The notes under the pieces: generated by a model
Database searches by the model: none
What the model saw: the letters and a program-made list of their open reading frames with translations, nothing else
Told to the model about the DNA's origin: nothing
Shown: piece by piece, positions 32,391 to 41,122 of the stretch
How positions within the stretch are numbered: the stretch's first letter is position 1
Layout of the letters: each line of letters begins with the position of its first letter
Origin: JARICQ01 sp964527205
GTDB lineage: Bacteria; Bacillota; Clostridia; Tissierellales; Tissierellaceae
Length of the DNA stretch: 50,483 bases
Direction: 5' to 3'
Assembly: GCA_964527205.1 (NCBI GenBank)
Contig: CAZGQG010000011.1
Span: forward strand, 1-50,483
Made by a program: the position numbers and the translations under genes

Positions 32391-33085
32391 TTTTAAGACT
32401 TGCATTTAATAAAAAGAGTTATATAAAATATATAGGACATTTGGATCTAGTAAAGATCTTTAAGAGAACTATAAATAAGACAGAGATAGATGTAAAGTAT
32501 TCCCAGGGTTTTAATCCTCAACCCAGGCTTTCTATAGCCAACCCCTTGTCTCTAGGAGTAGAGAGTGAAGAGGAGTATATGGACATAGAGCTTAATAGGG
32601 AGATTCCAGTAGAAGAATTTATAAGTAGAATGAACCAGGGCCTGCCTAGGGGCATAGAGATACTAAGGGGAAAGTATATAGATACTAATGTGAGTGTGGA
32701 CTCCATGATTGCCTGGGCCTATTATGAAATAAGCTTTAGAACAAATTCAAGTATAGACCAGAATCAAATCATGGAAAAGATTGCTGATTATATGGATAGG
32801 GAAGAAATCTATATATTAAAAAAGAGAAAAAAGAAAAGAAGAAAAATAGAGGTAGAAATTGATATCAGAGGATGGATAGCTAATATCAAGTTTAGGTCAG
32901 TAGAGGGAGATAAGGTAATCCTAGAGGCCCTACTTAAATCTGGAGGCAATGGAAACCTTAAGCCCCTTGAATTTGTGGATTCACTTAGTGCTGAGGAGGA
33001 TATAGATATAGATATGGACTCAGTAAACATAAAGAGGCTGGCCCTCTATGCAGAAGAAAATGGAGAAATATATAAGCCTATATAG
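32387..33085 (+). CDS. TIGR03936-type radical SAM-associated protein
   Basis: 232 residues of the DUF2344 family, found next to (or fused with) the upstream radical SAM protein. The motif FNKKSYIKYIGHLDLVKIF is at the N-terminus, and YSQGFNPQPRLSIANPLSLG follows near 40. Start TTG overlaps the upstream stop (TTGA), with AGAGGTG at correct spacing, so translation is coupled. Probably a subunit or substrate-binding partner; function unknown. Confidence 0.88.
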   Translation: MILRLAFNKKSYIKYIGHLDLVKIFKRTINKTEIDVKYSQGFNPQPRLSIANPLSLGVESEEEYMDIELNREIPVEEFISRMNQGLPRGIEILRGKYIDTNVSVDSMIAWAYYEISFRTNSSIDQNQIMEKIADYMDREEIYILKKRKKKRRKIEVEIDIRGWIANIKFRSVEGDKVILEALLKSGGNGNLKPLEFVDSLSAEEDIDIDMDSVNIKRLALYAEENGEIYKPI

Positions 33086-33098
33086 TTAGGAGAATTAG

Positions 33099-34328
33099 AT
33101 GAATTATATTATTATAGATTCCAGGGAAAAAGAGGAAATGCTTGCCTTGGTAAAAAACAATAAGCTAGTAGAGTTTTTTGTAGAGGAAAAAAAGGATAGA
33201 AAGATCTTTGGAAACATATACAGGGCCAGGGTGGAAAGGATTGTTCCTGGTATAGATGCTGCCTTTGTAGATATTGGAAGGGAAAAAAATGGATATCTAC
33301 ATATAAGTCAGGTCCATAGGGAAGGGCCTAGAGATAAATCTAAAGTCCATAAGATAGATGAGATTTTAAAAGAGGGGCAGGAAATTATTGTTCAAGTTAC
33401 CAAGGAAGAGATAGGCTCAAAGGGAGCCAAGCTTAGTAGCTATATAGAACTTAAGGGAAGATATATGGTCCTAACGCCGTATGACCAGACCATAGCCATA
33501 TCTAGAAAGATAGATAGGGATAAGAGAGATAAACTTCTTAAAGACTTAAAAGCCATAGTTAGGGAAGATGTAGGCTTGGTTTTAAGAACAGCTGGGGGAG
33601 ATGTAGGCCTAGATAAGCTTATAGATGAATATAATACATTGTTCCAAGACTATGAGAAGATAGAAAGGGAGAGAAACTTTCTTCCCTGCCCCAAGCTAAT
33701 ATACACTAGTGGAGATCTTGGATATCAGGTAATTAGAGATATATTTGATGATAGCATTGATAAGATCCTAGTCAACAATAGGGATTATTATGAAGATTTG
33801 CTTCTTATGGAGAAAAAGTCTCCCTTTAAATTTTCCCACAAGATAGAATTAGACCAGGACTATTCTATGTCCCTAGATGGAGATCTTCTAAGGCAGTTTA
33901 GAGAGTCCCTGGACAGAAGGGTAGAATTAGAGAGTGGAGCCTACTTAATAATAGATCAGCTGGAGGCCTTGACTGTTATAGATGTAAATACTGGTGGATT
34001 TACAGGAAGCAGTTCACTAAGAGATACGGTGCTGAAAACTAATTTAGAGGCAGCCAGGGAAATAGCTAGGCAAATTAGGCTTAGGGATCTTGGTGGAATT
34101 ATCCTGGTAGACTTTATTGACCTTAGGAATAAGGAGGATGAGTCTAGGCTTCTCAATAGCTTTAGAGGCTATTTAAATCAAGATACAAACAGGGCCAGGA
34201 TAATAGATATAACAGAATTAGGCCTGGTAGAACTTACTAGAAGAAAGAAAAGAAAATCGACAAATTTCAATCATTACAAGATTTGTCCTAAATGCCAGGG
34301 AAGAGGTAAGATTTTCATTGACATTTAG
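33099..34328 (+). CDS. rng: ribonuclease G/E family endoribonuclease
   Basis: Single-strand-specific endoribonuclease for rRNA and mRNA processing. S1 domain (about 36-120) with RVERIVPGIDAAFVDIGREK. The catalytic DNase-I-like part has VIDVNTGGFTGSSSLRDTV (metal-binding Asp near 293) and IILVDFIDLRN (second Asp). The C-terminal CPKCQGRG forms the zinc link. At 409 residues it is RNase G-like with no long RNase E scaffold tail. The rplU promoter overlaps its last codons. Confidence 0.93.
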   Translation: MNYIIIDSREKEEMLALVKNNKLVEFFVEEKKDRKIFGNIYRARVERIVPGIDAAFVDIGREKNGYLHISQVHREGPRDKSKVHKIDEILKEGQEIIVQVTKEEIGSKGAKLSSYIELKGRYMVLTPYDQTIAISRKIDRDKRDKLLKDLKAIVREDVGLVLRTAGGDVGLDKLIDEYNTLFQDYEKIERERNFLPCPKLIYTSGDLGYQVIRDIFDDSIDKILVNNRDYYEDLLLMEKKSPFKFSHKIELDQDYSMSLDGDLLRQFRESLDRRVELESGAYLIIDQLEALTVIDVNTGGFTGSSSLRDTVLKTNLEAAREIARQIRLRDLGGIILVDFIDLRNKEDESRLLNSFRGYLNQDTNRARIIDITELGLVELTRRKKRKSTNFNHYKICPKCQGRGKIFIDI

Positions 34329-34346
34329 CCTAATTTTTGTTAAGAT
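34318..34346 (+). promoter_or_regulatory. promoter of the rplU operon
   Basis: TTGACA (34318-34323), 17-base spacer, TAAGAT (34341-34346). It overlaps the rng stop codon and would start transcription near 34353, at the beginning of the L21 leader. Confidence 0.7.
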
Positions 34347-34432
34347 AGTTTAGTGTAAGCCACACAATCTGGGTTTTAAGTCTAAATAGCACCCTGTATT
34401 GGTGAGACTGGGTTAGAGGAGGTGCAAGTTTA
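34347..34432 (+). ncRNA. ribosomal protein L21 leader
   Basis: About 80 bases of structured 5' leader before rplU, in the position of the L21 leader known from Firmicutes, an RNA to which L21 is thought to bind to repress its own operon. The stretch has GC-richer blocks than its surroundings (GCACCCTG, GGTGAGACTGGGTT) and ends in AGGAGGTGC, the rplU ribosome binding site. I identify it by position and look rather than by a covariance match. Confidence 0.65.
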
Positions 34433-34744
34433 ATGTATGCTGTAATAGAAACAGGTGGAAAACAATATAGAGTTAAACAAGGTGATGTATTATTTGTAGA
34501 AAAGTTAGAAGCTAGTGAAGGAGACACTATCAACATAGATAAGGTTCTTTTAGTATCTAATGAAGGAGATTTATCTACAGGTAAGCCATATCTTGAGGGA
34601 GCAAAGGTTGAAGCTACAGTTTTAGAGCAAGGAAAAGCTAAGAAAATAATTGTATATAAATACAAGGCTAAGAAAAACTATAGAAAAAAGCAAGGACATC
34701 GTCAACCTTATACAAAGTTAAAAATCGAAAACATAGTAGGTTAA
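34433..34744 (+). CDS. rplU: 50S ribosomal protein L21
   Basis: Component of the large ribosomal subunit. Starts MYAVIETGGKQYRVKQGD, the family signature; the basic C-terminal segment KKNYRKKQGHRQPYTKLKI binds 23S rRNA. Length 103. First of rplU-prp-rpmA. Confidence 0.98.
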   Translation: MYAVIETGGKQYRVKQGDVLFVEKLEASEGDTINIDKVLLVSNEGDLSTGKPYLEGAKVEATVLEQGKAKKIIVYKYKAKKNYRKKQGHRQPYTKLKIENIVG

Positions 34745-34748
34745 TTAC

Positions 34749-35105
34749 ATGATAAATGCTAAGATATATAAGGATAAAAATGGCTATATCAAGAGATATA
34801 AGATCCTAGGTCATTCTGATTATGCTGAATATGGAAGTGATATAGTTTGTGCAGGGGTATCTGCCCTAGCTCAAACAACGCTTATTTCTTTGGTAGAAGT
34901 TTGTAATATTGAGGAAGGCAAAATCAAGTATAAGATAGATGAAGAGACAGGACTTCTTGATGTTAGTTTAGCTGGAAATATTGAAGCTAATGAACTAGAG
35001 AAAAGTCAAATATTACTTAAATCTTTAGTTGTAGGAATTAATTCACTAATTGAAAATTACCCGAATTATATAAAGCTTGAATATGGGAGGTGCAATTATG
35101 ATTAA
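34749..35105 (+). CDS. prp: ribosomal-processing cysteine protease Prp
   Basis: Cysteine protease that trims the N-terminal extension of L27. The catalytic histidine and cysteine lie in GHSDYAEYGSDIVCAGVSAL (about 21-40). Length 118. Sits between rplU and rpmA as in other Firmicutes, and overlaps rpmA by 8 bases. Its expected cleavage motif is present in L27. Confidence 0.94.
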   Translation: MINAKIYKDKNGYIKRYKILGHSDYAEYGSDIVCAGVSALAQTTLISLVEVCNIEEGKIKYKIDEETGLLDVSLAGNIEANELEKSQILLKSLVVGINSLIENYPNYIKLEYGRCNYD

Positions 35106-35391
35106 ATTGAATTTACAATTATTTGCTTCTAAAAAAGGAGTAGGTAGCTCTAGAAACGGAAGAGATAGTGCTGGTAGAAGACTAGGCGTTAAAAGAGGAG
35201 ATGGACAGTACGTTCTATCTGGTAATATCATTATAAGACAAAGAGGAACCAAGATACATCCAGGAACTAACGTAAAAAGAGGATCAGATGACACTCTTTT
35301 TGCTACAGTGGATGGTCTAGTTAAGTTTGAAAGAAAAGGCAGAGATAGAAAACAAGTTAGTGTTTATACTGTTGAAGAAGAGTTAGCATAA
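35098..35391 (+). CDS. rpmA: 50S ribosomal protein L27 with cleavable N-terminal extension
   Basis: Large-subunit protein whose N-terminus reaches the peptidyl-transferase centre. Starts MIKLNLQLFASKKGVGS: the first nine residues are the Firmicute-type extension removed by Prp, exposing ASKKG. The ATG at 35098 has GGGAGGTG 6 bases upstream and is preferred over an upstream in-frame start inside prp. Length 97. Confidence 0.97.
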   Translation: MIKLNLQLFASKKGVGSSRNGRDSAGRRLGVKRGDGQYVLSGNIIIRQRGTKIHPGTNVKRGSDDTLFATVDGLVKFERKGRDRKQVSVYTVEEELA

Positions 35392-35395
35392 ACTT

Positions 35396-35430
35396 TAAGC
35401 TTACCTATAAGGTAAGCTTATATTTTTATT
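35396..35430 (+). terminator. terminator after rpmA
   Basis: Perfect 10-bp stem (TAAGCTTACC / GGTAAGCTTA) with a 5-base loop, then TATTTTTATTT. Separates the ribosomal protein genes from obg. Confidence 0.85.
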
Positions 35431-35527
35431 TAAATTAAGAAGCTATAACTAATCTAAGCTGATTTGGGTATATATACTAGTAGTATGCAAAAGCAGTCTA
35501 ATCGATTTAATGAAGGATGATGATAAT

Positions 35528-36799
35528 ATGTTTATAGATGTAGCCGAGATCCACGTAAAGGGTGGAAAAGGCGGAAATGGTATTGTAGCATGGAGAAGAG
35601 AAAAGTACGAACCTGCTGGAGGTCCCTATGGTGGAGACGGGGGCAATGGGGGAAGTATAATTTTACAGGCAGATGATTCTATTAGGACCCTAATGGACTT
35701 TAGATATAGAAGAATTTACAATGGTGAAAATGGAGAAGATGGTAGAAATAAAAAGCAATACGGTAAGGGTGGATCAGATATAATCCTTAAGGTTCCTAGA
35801 GGAACCCTGGTAAAGGATAAGGAAAGTGGAAAAGTAATAGTAGACTTAAAGGAAAAAGATCAACGTTTTGTAATAGCCAGAGGTGGCAGGGGAGGCAGGG
35901 GTAATGCGAAATTTGCAACTGCTACTAGACAAGCTCCTGGATTTGCTGAGGCTGGTACTAGAGGCCAGGAAAGAGACATAGTTCTTGAGCTAAAAACCAT
36001 AGCAGACGTTGGACTTATTGGATTTCCCAATGTAGGAAAATCAACAATCCTATCCACAATGTCAGCGGCTAAACCAAAGATTGCAAACTATCACTTCACT
36101 ACCCTAAGACCTAATTTAGGTGTTGTGCGTATAGAGGATGAAAAATCCTTTGTAATAGCTGATATTCCTGGATTAATAGAGGGTGCCCATCAGGGAATAG
36201 GACTAGGCCATGACTTTTTAAGGCATATAGAAAGAACCAAGGTCCTTGTTCATGTACTAGATATATCAGGATCTGAAGGAAGAGATCCCTTAGAGGATTT
36301 TTATAGGATCAATGAGGAATTAAAGGAATACAATATAAAATTAGAAGACAAGCCCCAGATAATAGCTGCCAATAAAATGGATATTTTAAATGGTGATCAG
36401 CTAGACAGGTTAAAAGAAGAATTAGAAGAAAAGGGTTATAAAATATATCCAGTATCAGCAGCTACTAGAGAGGGTATAGAAGAATTAAAGTATGGAATGT
36501 GGGAACTCTTATCTCAAATAGAGGATGACTATGAGACCTTTGATGAGGAAATAGAGTATTTTGAAGAAGAAATAGAAGAAGATGAGATAATAGTAGAAAT
36601 AAGAGATGGAGAATATATAGTAGAGGGAAGCTTTATAGAAAGACTTCTAGAATCTATTTATTTTGACAATGTGGATTCACTTAGGTACTTCCAAGACACT
36701 CTAAGGAGAAAGGGTGTAGTAGATAAGCTAAGAGAACTTGGCATAGAAGAGGAAGATAGCGTATTTATATGTGAACATGAATTTGAATTTTTTGAATAG
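35528..36799 (+). CDS. obg: GTPase Obg
   Basis: Ribosome-assembly and stress-response GTPase. Glycine-rich N-terminal Obg fold (about 1-158, GGKGGNGIVAWRREK). G domain with GFPNVGKSTILS, DIPGLIEGAHQG and NKMD. C-terminal OCT domain after an acidic linker (EEEIEEDEI). The ATG at 35528 starts the classic MFIDVAEIHVKGG and follows AAGGAT; the earlier ATG at 35510 has no site. Product 423 residues. Confidence 0.97.
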   Translation: MFIDVAEIHVKGGKGGNGIVAWRREKYEPAGGPYGGDGGNGGSIILQADDSIRTLMDFRYRRIYNGENGEDGRNKKQYGKGGSDIILKVPRGTLVKDKESGKVIVDLKEKDQRFVIARGGRGGRGNAKFATATRQAPGFAEAGTRGQERDIVLELKTIADVGLIGFPNVGKSTILSTMSAAKPKIANYHFTTLRPNLGVVRIEDEKSFVIADIPGLIEGAHQGIGLGHDFLRHIERTKVLVHVLDISGSEGRDPLEDFYRINEELKEYNIKLEDKPQIIAANKMDILNGDQLDRLKEELEEKGYKIYPVSAATREGIEELKYGMWELLSQIEDDYETFDEEIEYFEEEIEEDEIIVEIRDGEYIVEGSFIERLLESIYFDNVDSLRYFQDTLRRKGVVDKLRELGIEEEDSVFICEHEFEFFE

Positions 36800-36810
36800 G
36801 AGGAGATAAT

Positions 36811-37104
36811 TTGTTAACAGGCAAGCAAAGAGCATATTTAAAAAGCAAGGCAAACACCATGGACCCTATATTTCAAGTAGGGAAAAATGGACTTACAGAG
36901 AACTTTATAGAACAGGTAAGGGATGCCTTGGAAACTAGGGAATTAATTAAGATCAATGTACTAAACAATAGCCTATTAGAAGCAGATGATGTGGTAAAAG
37001 AACTTTGTGAAAGAGCAGAGGCAGAATTTGTACAAAGTATAGGCAGCAAAATCGTAATATATAAGGAATCAGAAGAAAACAAAAGAATAGAATTACCAAG
37101 ATAG
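36811..37104 (+). CDS. yhbY: YhbY-type RNA-binding protein (CRM domain)
   Basis: Small ribosome-assembly-associated protein. The CRM domain is seen in LTGKQRAYLKSKANTMDPIF, the GKNGLTENFI loop (GxxG RNA contact) and RELIKINVL. Length 97. TTG start behind AGGAGGAGATAA, 11 bases after obg. Confidence 0.93.
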   Translation: MLTGKQRAYLKSKANTMDPIFQVGKNGLTENFIEQVRDALETRELIKINVLNNSLLEADDVVKELCERAEAEFVQSIGSKIVIYKESEENKRIELPR

Positions 37105-37122
37105 GATTTTGGAGGGGTTAAG

Positions 37123-37725
37123 ATGAAGATAGGAGTAATGGGAGGGAGCTTTGACCCTATTCATATTGGACATTTAATATCAGCAGAACAGGGCCGTGAA
37201 GAACTAGGCTTAGATACTGTTCTCTTTATGCCTTCTGGAATTCATCCCTTTAAGGGGAACAAGATAAGTAGTGCAGAAAAAAGACTAGAGATGACAAGAA
37301 GGGCCATAGAGACCAATCCAAATTTCCAAATATCTTTAATTGGAGTCAATAGGGAAGATACAAACTATACTATAGATGATATAAGGGATTTAAAAAAGAT
37401 TTATCCAGAGGATGAAATATTCTTTTTTATAGGTACGGATATAATCTATGAAATAGAGAAATGGAAGGATTTTGCTGAACTAGCCAAGATCTGCAAATTT
37501 GTTCTCTTTAATAGATGGGGACAGGAAAAAGATAGGTTAGAAAACAAGATAAGAGAATTAGAGGGGCTTTATAAAATCAATATAAGACAGATAGAGACCC
37601 CCTTAGTTGAAATCTCCTCTACTGATATAAGAGAGGCAAGGAAAAACCATAGGTCTATAAAATACCTAGTCCCTGAATCTGTGGAAGAATATATTCTAGA
37701 AAATGAGATCTATATAGATGAATAA
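37123..37725 (+). CDS. nadD: nicotinate-nucleotide adenylyltransferase
   Basis: Adenylates nicotinate mononucleotide to deamido-NAD. GGSFDPIHIGHL near the start carries the nucleotidyl-transferase HIGH motif; FFIGTDIIYEIEKWKD near 105 and VEISSTDIREARK near 163 are the other conserved blocks. Length 200. Overlaps yqeK by 8 bases. Obg-YhbY-NadD-YqeK-RsfS is the standard Firmicute order. Confidence 0.96.
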   Translation: MKIGVMGGSFDPIHIGHLISAEQGREELGLDTVLFMPSGIHPFKGNKISSAEKRLEMTRRAIETNPNFQISLIGVNREDTNYTIDDIRDLKKIYPEDEIFFFIGTDIIYEIEKWKDFAELAKICKFVLFNRWGQEKDRLENKIRELEGLYKINIRQIETPLVEISSTDIREARKNHRSIKYLVPESVEEYILENEIYIDE

Positions 37726-38281
37726 GGAAATTAAAAGACAGATAATATCTGATATTGGAGAGAAGAGATTTGAACATTCCCTAAGGGTGAGGGATGTGGC
37801 TGTAGAATTATCTAAGATTTACAAGCTAGATAGAGACAAGGCAGAAATAGCTGCACTTTATCATGACTGTGCTAAGATAAGGGATAGTGAAACTTTACTT
37901 AAAAGAGCTCAGGATTACAAGCTTAACTTAGATGAGTATATGAGGGAAAATCATGAGCTTATACACGGGCCCCTAGGATCAAGGATGGCAAAAGACAGGT
38001 ATAATATAACTGATCCACAAATCCTAAAGGCCATTAAATATCATACTATAGGAAAAAGAGATATGAATATGCTTGAAAAAATCATCTATATAGCAGACTA
38101 TATAGAACCAGAGAGAAACTTTCCCGGTGTAGAAATAGTTAGGGAAACGGCATATAAGGATATTGATCAGGCCCTTATAATGGCTATGAACAATACAATT
38201 GTATTTCTCATAGGGATAGATAAATTGATTCATCCTGAGACAGTAATAGCTAGAAATAAATTAATTGTGAAAAGGAGATGA
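37718..38281 (+). CDS. yqeK: YqeK, HD-domain diadenosine tetraphosphatase
   Basis: Symmetrically hydrolyses Ap4A to ADP. HD metal-binding residues: HSLRVRD (His near 20), YHDCAK (His-Asp near 48), HGPLGS near 83 and HTIGKRDM near 109. Length 187. Translationally coupled to nadD. Confidence 0.94.
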   Translation: MNKEIKRQIISDIGEKRFEHSLRVRDVAVELSKIYKLDRDKAEIAALYHDCAKIRDSETLLKRAQDYKLNLDEYMRENHELIHGPLGSRMAKDRYNITDPQILKAIKYHTIGKRDMNMLEKIIYIADYIEPERNFPGVEIVRETAYKDIDQALIMAMNNTIVFLIGIDKLIHPETVIARNKLIVKRR

Positions 38282-38285
38282 AAAC

Positions 38286-38630
38286 TTGGATATAAAGAAA
38301 AAATTAGACTTAATAGTGGATGCATGTGAAGACAAGAATGGAATAGATATAAAAGTACTAAAGATAGATAAGCTAACTACTATTTCAGATTATTTTGTAA
38401 TAGTAAGTGGTAACTCTTCAAATCAAGTTATGGCAATAGCTGATGCAGTAGAAGACAAGGTCTTAAGTGAAGAGGAAATGAACTTTTTAAAAGAAGGATA
38501 TAGCAGTGGAAGATGGGTATTGTTAGACTTTAATGATATAATAGTTCATGTATTCCACAAGGAAGAAAGAGAATTCTATGATTTAGAAAGACTTTGGTCA
38601 GATGCAGAGGAAATAAATATTAATAAATAA
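38286..38630 (+). CDS. rsfS: ribosomal silencing factor RsfS
   Basis: Binds L14 and prevents subunit joining under starvation. DYFVIVSGNSSNQVMAIAD (near 36-54) and RWVLLDFNDIIVHVF (near 77-91) are family signatures. Length 114. TTG start with AAGGAGATG 5 bases upstream, 4 bases after yqeK. Confidence 0.95.
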   Translation: MDIKKKLDLIVDACEDKNGIDIKVLKIDKLTTISDYFVIVSGNSSNQVMAIADAVEDKVLSEEEMNFLKEGYSSGRWVLLDFNDIIVHVFHKEEREFYDLERLWSDAEEININK

Positions 38631-38646
38631 TCTAGGAGGGTTTCTT

Positions 38647-39030
38647 ATGAAAAAAGAATTTTTATCTACAAAGAATGCACCAGCAGCAGTAGGACCTTAT
38701 TCTCAAGGTGTCAAGGCAAGTGGAGAAATGATATTTGTATCCGGACAGTTGCCAATAGACATGAAGAATGGAGAATTATCCACAGGAGATATAAGAAAGG
38801 AAACAAGGATATGTCTTGAGAACCTCCTAGAAGTAGTAAAGGCTGGGGGAGGAGTAAAGGAAGATATAGTTAAGGTTAATTTATTTGTAAAAGATATAGA
38901 GGATTTTGCTACAATAAATGAAGCCTATGCTGAATTTTTTGGAGATCACAAGCCAGCAAGAGCCTTGGTAGAAGCTGCAAGAATACCAAAGGATGCTAAT
39001 ATAGAAATAGAGGCAATAGCAATTAAATAA
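38647..39030 (+). CDS. ridA: RidA family enamine/imine deaminase
   Basis: Hydrolyses reactive enamines/imines released by PLP enzymes such as threonine dehydratase. AAVGPYSQGVKASGEMIFVS (near 13-32), NLFVKDIEDFATINEAY and the arginine in PARALVEAARIP define the family. Length 127. Last gene of the ribosome-maturation run; a palindromic terminator follows. Confidence 0.95.
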   Translation: MKKEFLSTKNAPAAVGPYSQGVKASGEMIFVSGQLPIDMKNGELSTGDIRKETRICLENLLEVVKAGGGVKEDIVKVNLFVKDIEDFATINEAYAEFFGDHKPARALVEAARIPKDANIEIEAIAIK

Positions 39031-39033
39031 TAA

Positions 39034-39066
39034 GAAAAAATCCTAGATATCTAGGATTTTTTTATT
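39034..39066. terminator. bidirectional terminator between ridA and the carboxypeptidase
   Basis: AAAAAATCCTAGATATCTAGGATTTTTTT-like palindrome at 39035-39063 (stem AAATCCTAGA with its complement, almost no loop). It has A-run on the left and T-run on the right, so it serves both converging genes. Confidence 0.85.
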
Positions 39067-40337
39067 TATTGAACCTTGTATAGGGTTCTAGCTTTTCTCT
39101 TTTTTCTTCTCTTTTTAATCTTTAAAATAGTAATTGTTCTAAGTATGCAAAAACCTATTATTACAAACCAATACCACTTACTTAAGACTTTGGCGAATAT
39201 GCTAGGCTCCTCTATGGCTCTGACGTTCATTGCAGAGACTAGCTCCGACTCTGCTATTACTTTACCCCCTAAGACATACTCTACCCTCCCTATGACTTCA
39301 TCCTCCGCTATAGGGGCTACCAGGTCCTGGAACAAAACTACATTTTCCTGGATCTGATCTTCTCCACTCTTATCCATTATGTAAAAAGCATCAGATTTAG
39401 TAATAGCTGGAATTTGAGGGATACTTCCATTTGCTACCTGGAAATTATCTATGAATTTGCCAGAAAAGCCAATTTTAGTATTCTTAAAGTTTTCCAGTCC
39501 ATAATCCAATAATCTATGAGTGTCAGAATAGATATTGTTTCTATCCGCCTTAAGGGAGACTACAATAAAGGATTGATTGTCCCTCTCATAGGATGTAACT
39601 AAACAGTACTGAGCTGCATTAGTATATCCAGACTTAACTCCATTTACACCCTCATATCTAATGGTAACACTTTCTCCATTTACAACTATCTTGTCATTGG
39701 AATAAAGCATCCTATTAGAAGAATTTAGATGTCTTTCTTCATTTTTTTTATTGGTTATAGGAATAAGCCCCCTATAATTCTTTACAATATTTTTAAAATC
39801 CTCGTTCTCCATGGCGTATCTTCCTATAAGAGCCAAGTCATAGGCAGTAGTTAGATGTTCTTCATCGGGAAGGCCACTGGGATTTTTGAAATTAGTATTG
39901 ACAGCCCCAATTTCCTTAGCCTTATCATTCATCAAGACTACAAAGGAATCTACACTTCCAGAAATGTGCTTGGCAATGGCAACAGCAGCATCATTGGCAG
40001 ATTCGATTAATAGAGCATCTAGAAGTTGGGCCAGTGTAAGTTCTTCCCCAGGCTCCAGAGCAATATGACTTCCATTGGTGTAATCTACCACTTCTTGATC
40101 TATGGTTATCATATCTTCTAGATTGCCATTTTCTAGAGCAAGGATACCAGTCATGATCTTGGTAGTACTTGCAGGGAAAAGTTGTTTATGAGGGTTTTTC
40201 TCATATAAAATTTCCAAGCTATCATAATCAAGTAGTACAGCTCCCTCACCAAATAATTCTAAGTCTTCAGCAAAGGACAGGGAATATGTAGATAGGAGTA
40301 TTGTTAATAATGTCATAAATATAATTATTCTTTTCAA
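39066..40337 (-). CDS. D-alanyl-D-alanine carboxypeptidase (S11 family)
   Basis: Trims the terminal D-Ala from peptidoglycan stem peptides; a low-molecular-weight PBP. Signal peptide (about 1-23, ending near SFA), then the active-site SxxK in FPASTTKIMTG (S57), SxN in ESANDAAVAIA (near 114) and the KTG-equivalent KSGYTNAA (near 235). A C-terminal beta domain and a terminal hydrophobic helix (WYWFVIIGFCILRTITIL) with a basic tail anchor it to the membrane. Length 423. TTG start. The only sizeable protein gene on the minus strand here; resembles Bacillus DacF/DacB. Confidence 0.93.
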   Translation of the reverse strand: MKRIIIFMTLLTILLSTYSLSFAEDLELFGEGAVLLDYDSLEILYEKNPHKQLFPASTTKIMTGILALENGNLEDMITIDQEVVDYTNGSHIALEPGEELTLAQLLDALLIESANDAAVAIAKHISGSVDSFVVLMNDKAKEIGAVNTNFKNPSGLPDEEHLTTAYDLALIGRYAMENEDFKNIVKNYRGLIPITNKKNEERHLNSSNRMLYSNDKIVVNGESVTIRYEGVNGVKSGYTNAAQYCLVTSYERDNQSFIVVSLKADRNNIYSDTHRLLDYGLENFKNTKIGFSGKFIDNFQVANGSIPQIPAITKSDAFYIMDKSGEDQIQENVVLFQDLVAPIAEDEVIGRVEYVLGGKVIAESELVSAMNVRAIEEPSIFAKVLSKWYWFVIIGFCILRTITILKIKKRRKKRKARTLYKVQ

Positions 40338-40377
40338 AATTACACCATCCTCATCATAAATATATACAACTAAATTG

Positions 40378-40406
40378 ATTATACCAAATATTTACACTTA
40401 TTTTAA
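40378..40406 (-). promoter_or_regulatory. promoter of the carboxypeptidase gene
   Basis: On the minus strand a perfect TATAAT (40383-40378) lies about 40 bases upstream of the TTG start. The -35 at 17-base spacing is weak (TTAAAA). Confidence 0.45.
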
Positions 40407-40482
40407 GGAAAACTTTTAAAAAGAAGGATATATTTATATTAATGTAGAATTATATGTAAAATATAAAAAATGGAGGTATTTT

Positions 40483-41112
40483 ATGTATTCCTTTACAAAG
40501 AGAGAACAAGTAGCTATACTGGTAATTGTTTTTATTATTATATCTATATTTGGGTATAAGTTTATCTTAGAAGACAGATTAAATAAGAAGGATGATGATT
40601 TTGAAATCCTAGGGATTAAGAGCCAAAATATCTTATTAGAAGAGGATGAAGATATAGAGGAAGAAGCCCTTGAAGATACAATAATAATGGTCCATATATC
40701 TGGAGAGGTTTATCGTCCTGGGATCATATCTATGCTTCCAGGAGAAAGGGTAAATGATGCGGTTAAACTTGCTGGAGGATTGAAAAAAGATGCTGACCTT
40801 GATAGAATTAACCTATCCAAGAAAGTAGTAGACGAGGAAAAAATATATATACCAAAGATAGGGGAAGAGGGAGAATTAATAAATATAATAGAAGAAACTA
40901 GCAATTCTAAAGAGATTAATGGTAAAATAGATATAAACAACTGTAGCAGAGAACTTTTAATTTCCTTGCCTGGAGTTGGAGAGGCCACAGCAGATAAGAT
41001 AATCAACTATAGAGATGAATTTAGATTTGAGAAAATCGAAGATATAATGCAGGTATCAGGAATAGGAGAGAAAAAGTTCCAAGCTATGAAGGACTTAATA
41101 AGAGTGAAATAG
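40483..41112 (+). CDS. comEA: ComEA-like helix-hairpin-helix protein with SLBB domain
   Basis: Membrane-anchored DNA-binding protein: one helix (about 10-27), an acidic spacer (about 48-66), an SLBB domain (MVHISGEVYRPGIISMLPGE) and a C-terminal double HhH (INNCSRELLISLPGVGEATA, then VSGIGEKKFQAM). ComEA pulls DNA through the wall in competent bacteria. No comEC is adjacent, so transformation is not shown. Length 209. Ends 10 bases before the selD start codon, so it may share a transcript with the sel genes. Confidence 0.9.
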   Translation: MYSFTKREQVAILVIVFIIISIFGYKFILEDRLNKKDDDFEILGIKSQNILLEEDEDIEEEALEDTIIMVHISGEVYRPGIISMLPGERVNDAVKLAGGLKKDADLDRINLSKKVVDEEKIYIPKIGEEGELINIIEETSNSKEINGKIDINNCSRELLISLPGVGEATADKIINYRDEFRFEKIEDIMQVSGIGEKKFQAMKDLIRVK

Positions 41113-41122
41113 GAGGTATTAT

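Noticed and set aside
39886..40068. Plus-strand ORF opposite the carboxypeptidase gene
   Set aside because: Shadow of the minus-strand gene, which has catalytic motifs and a signal peptide.
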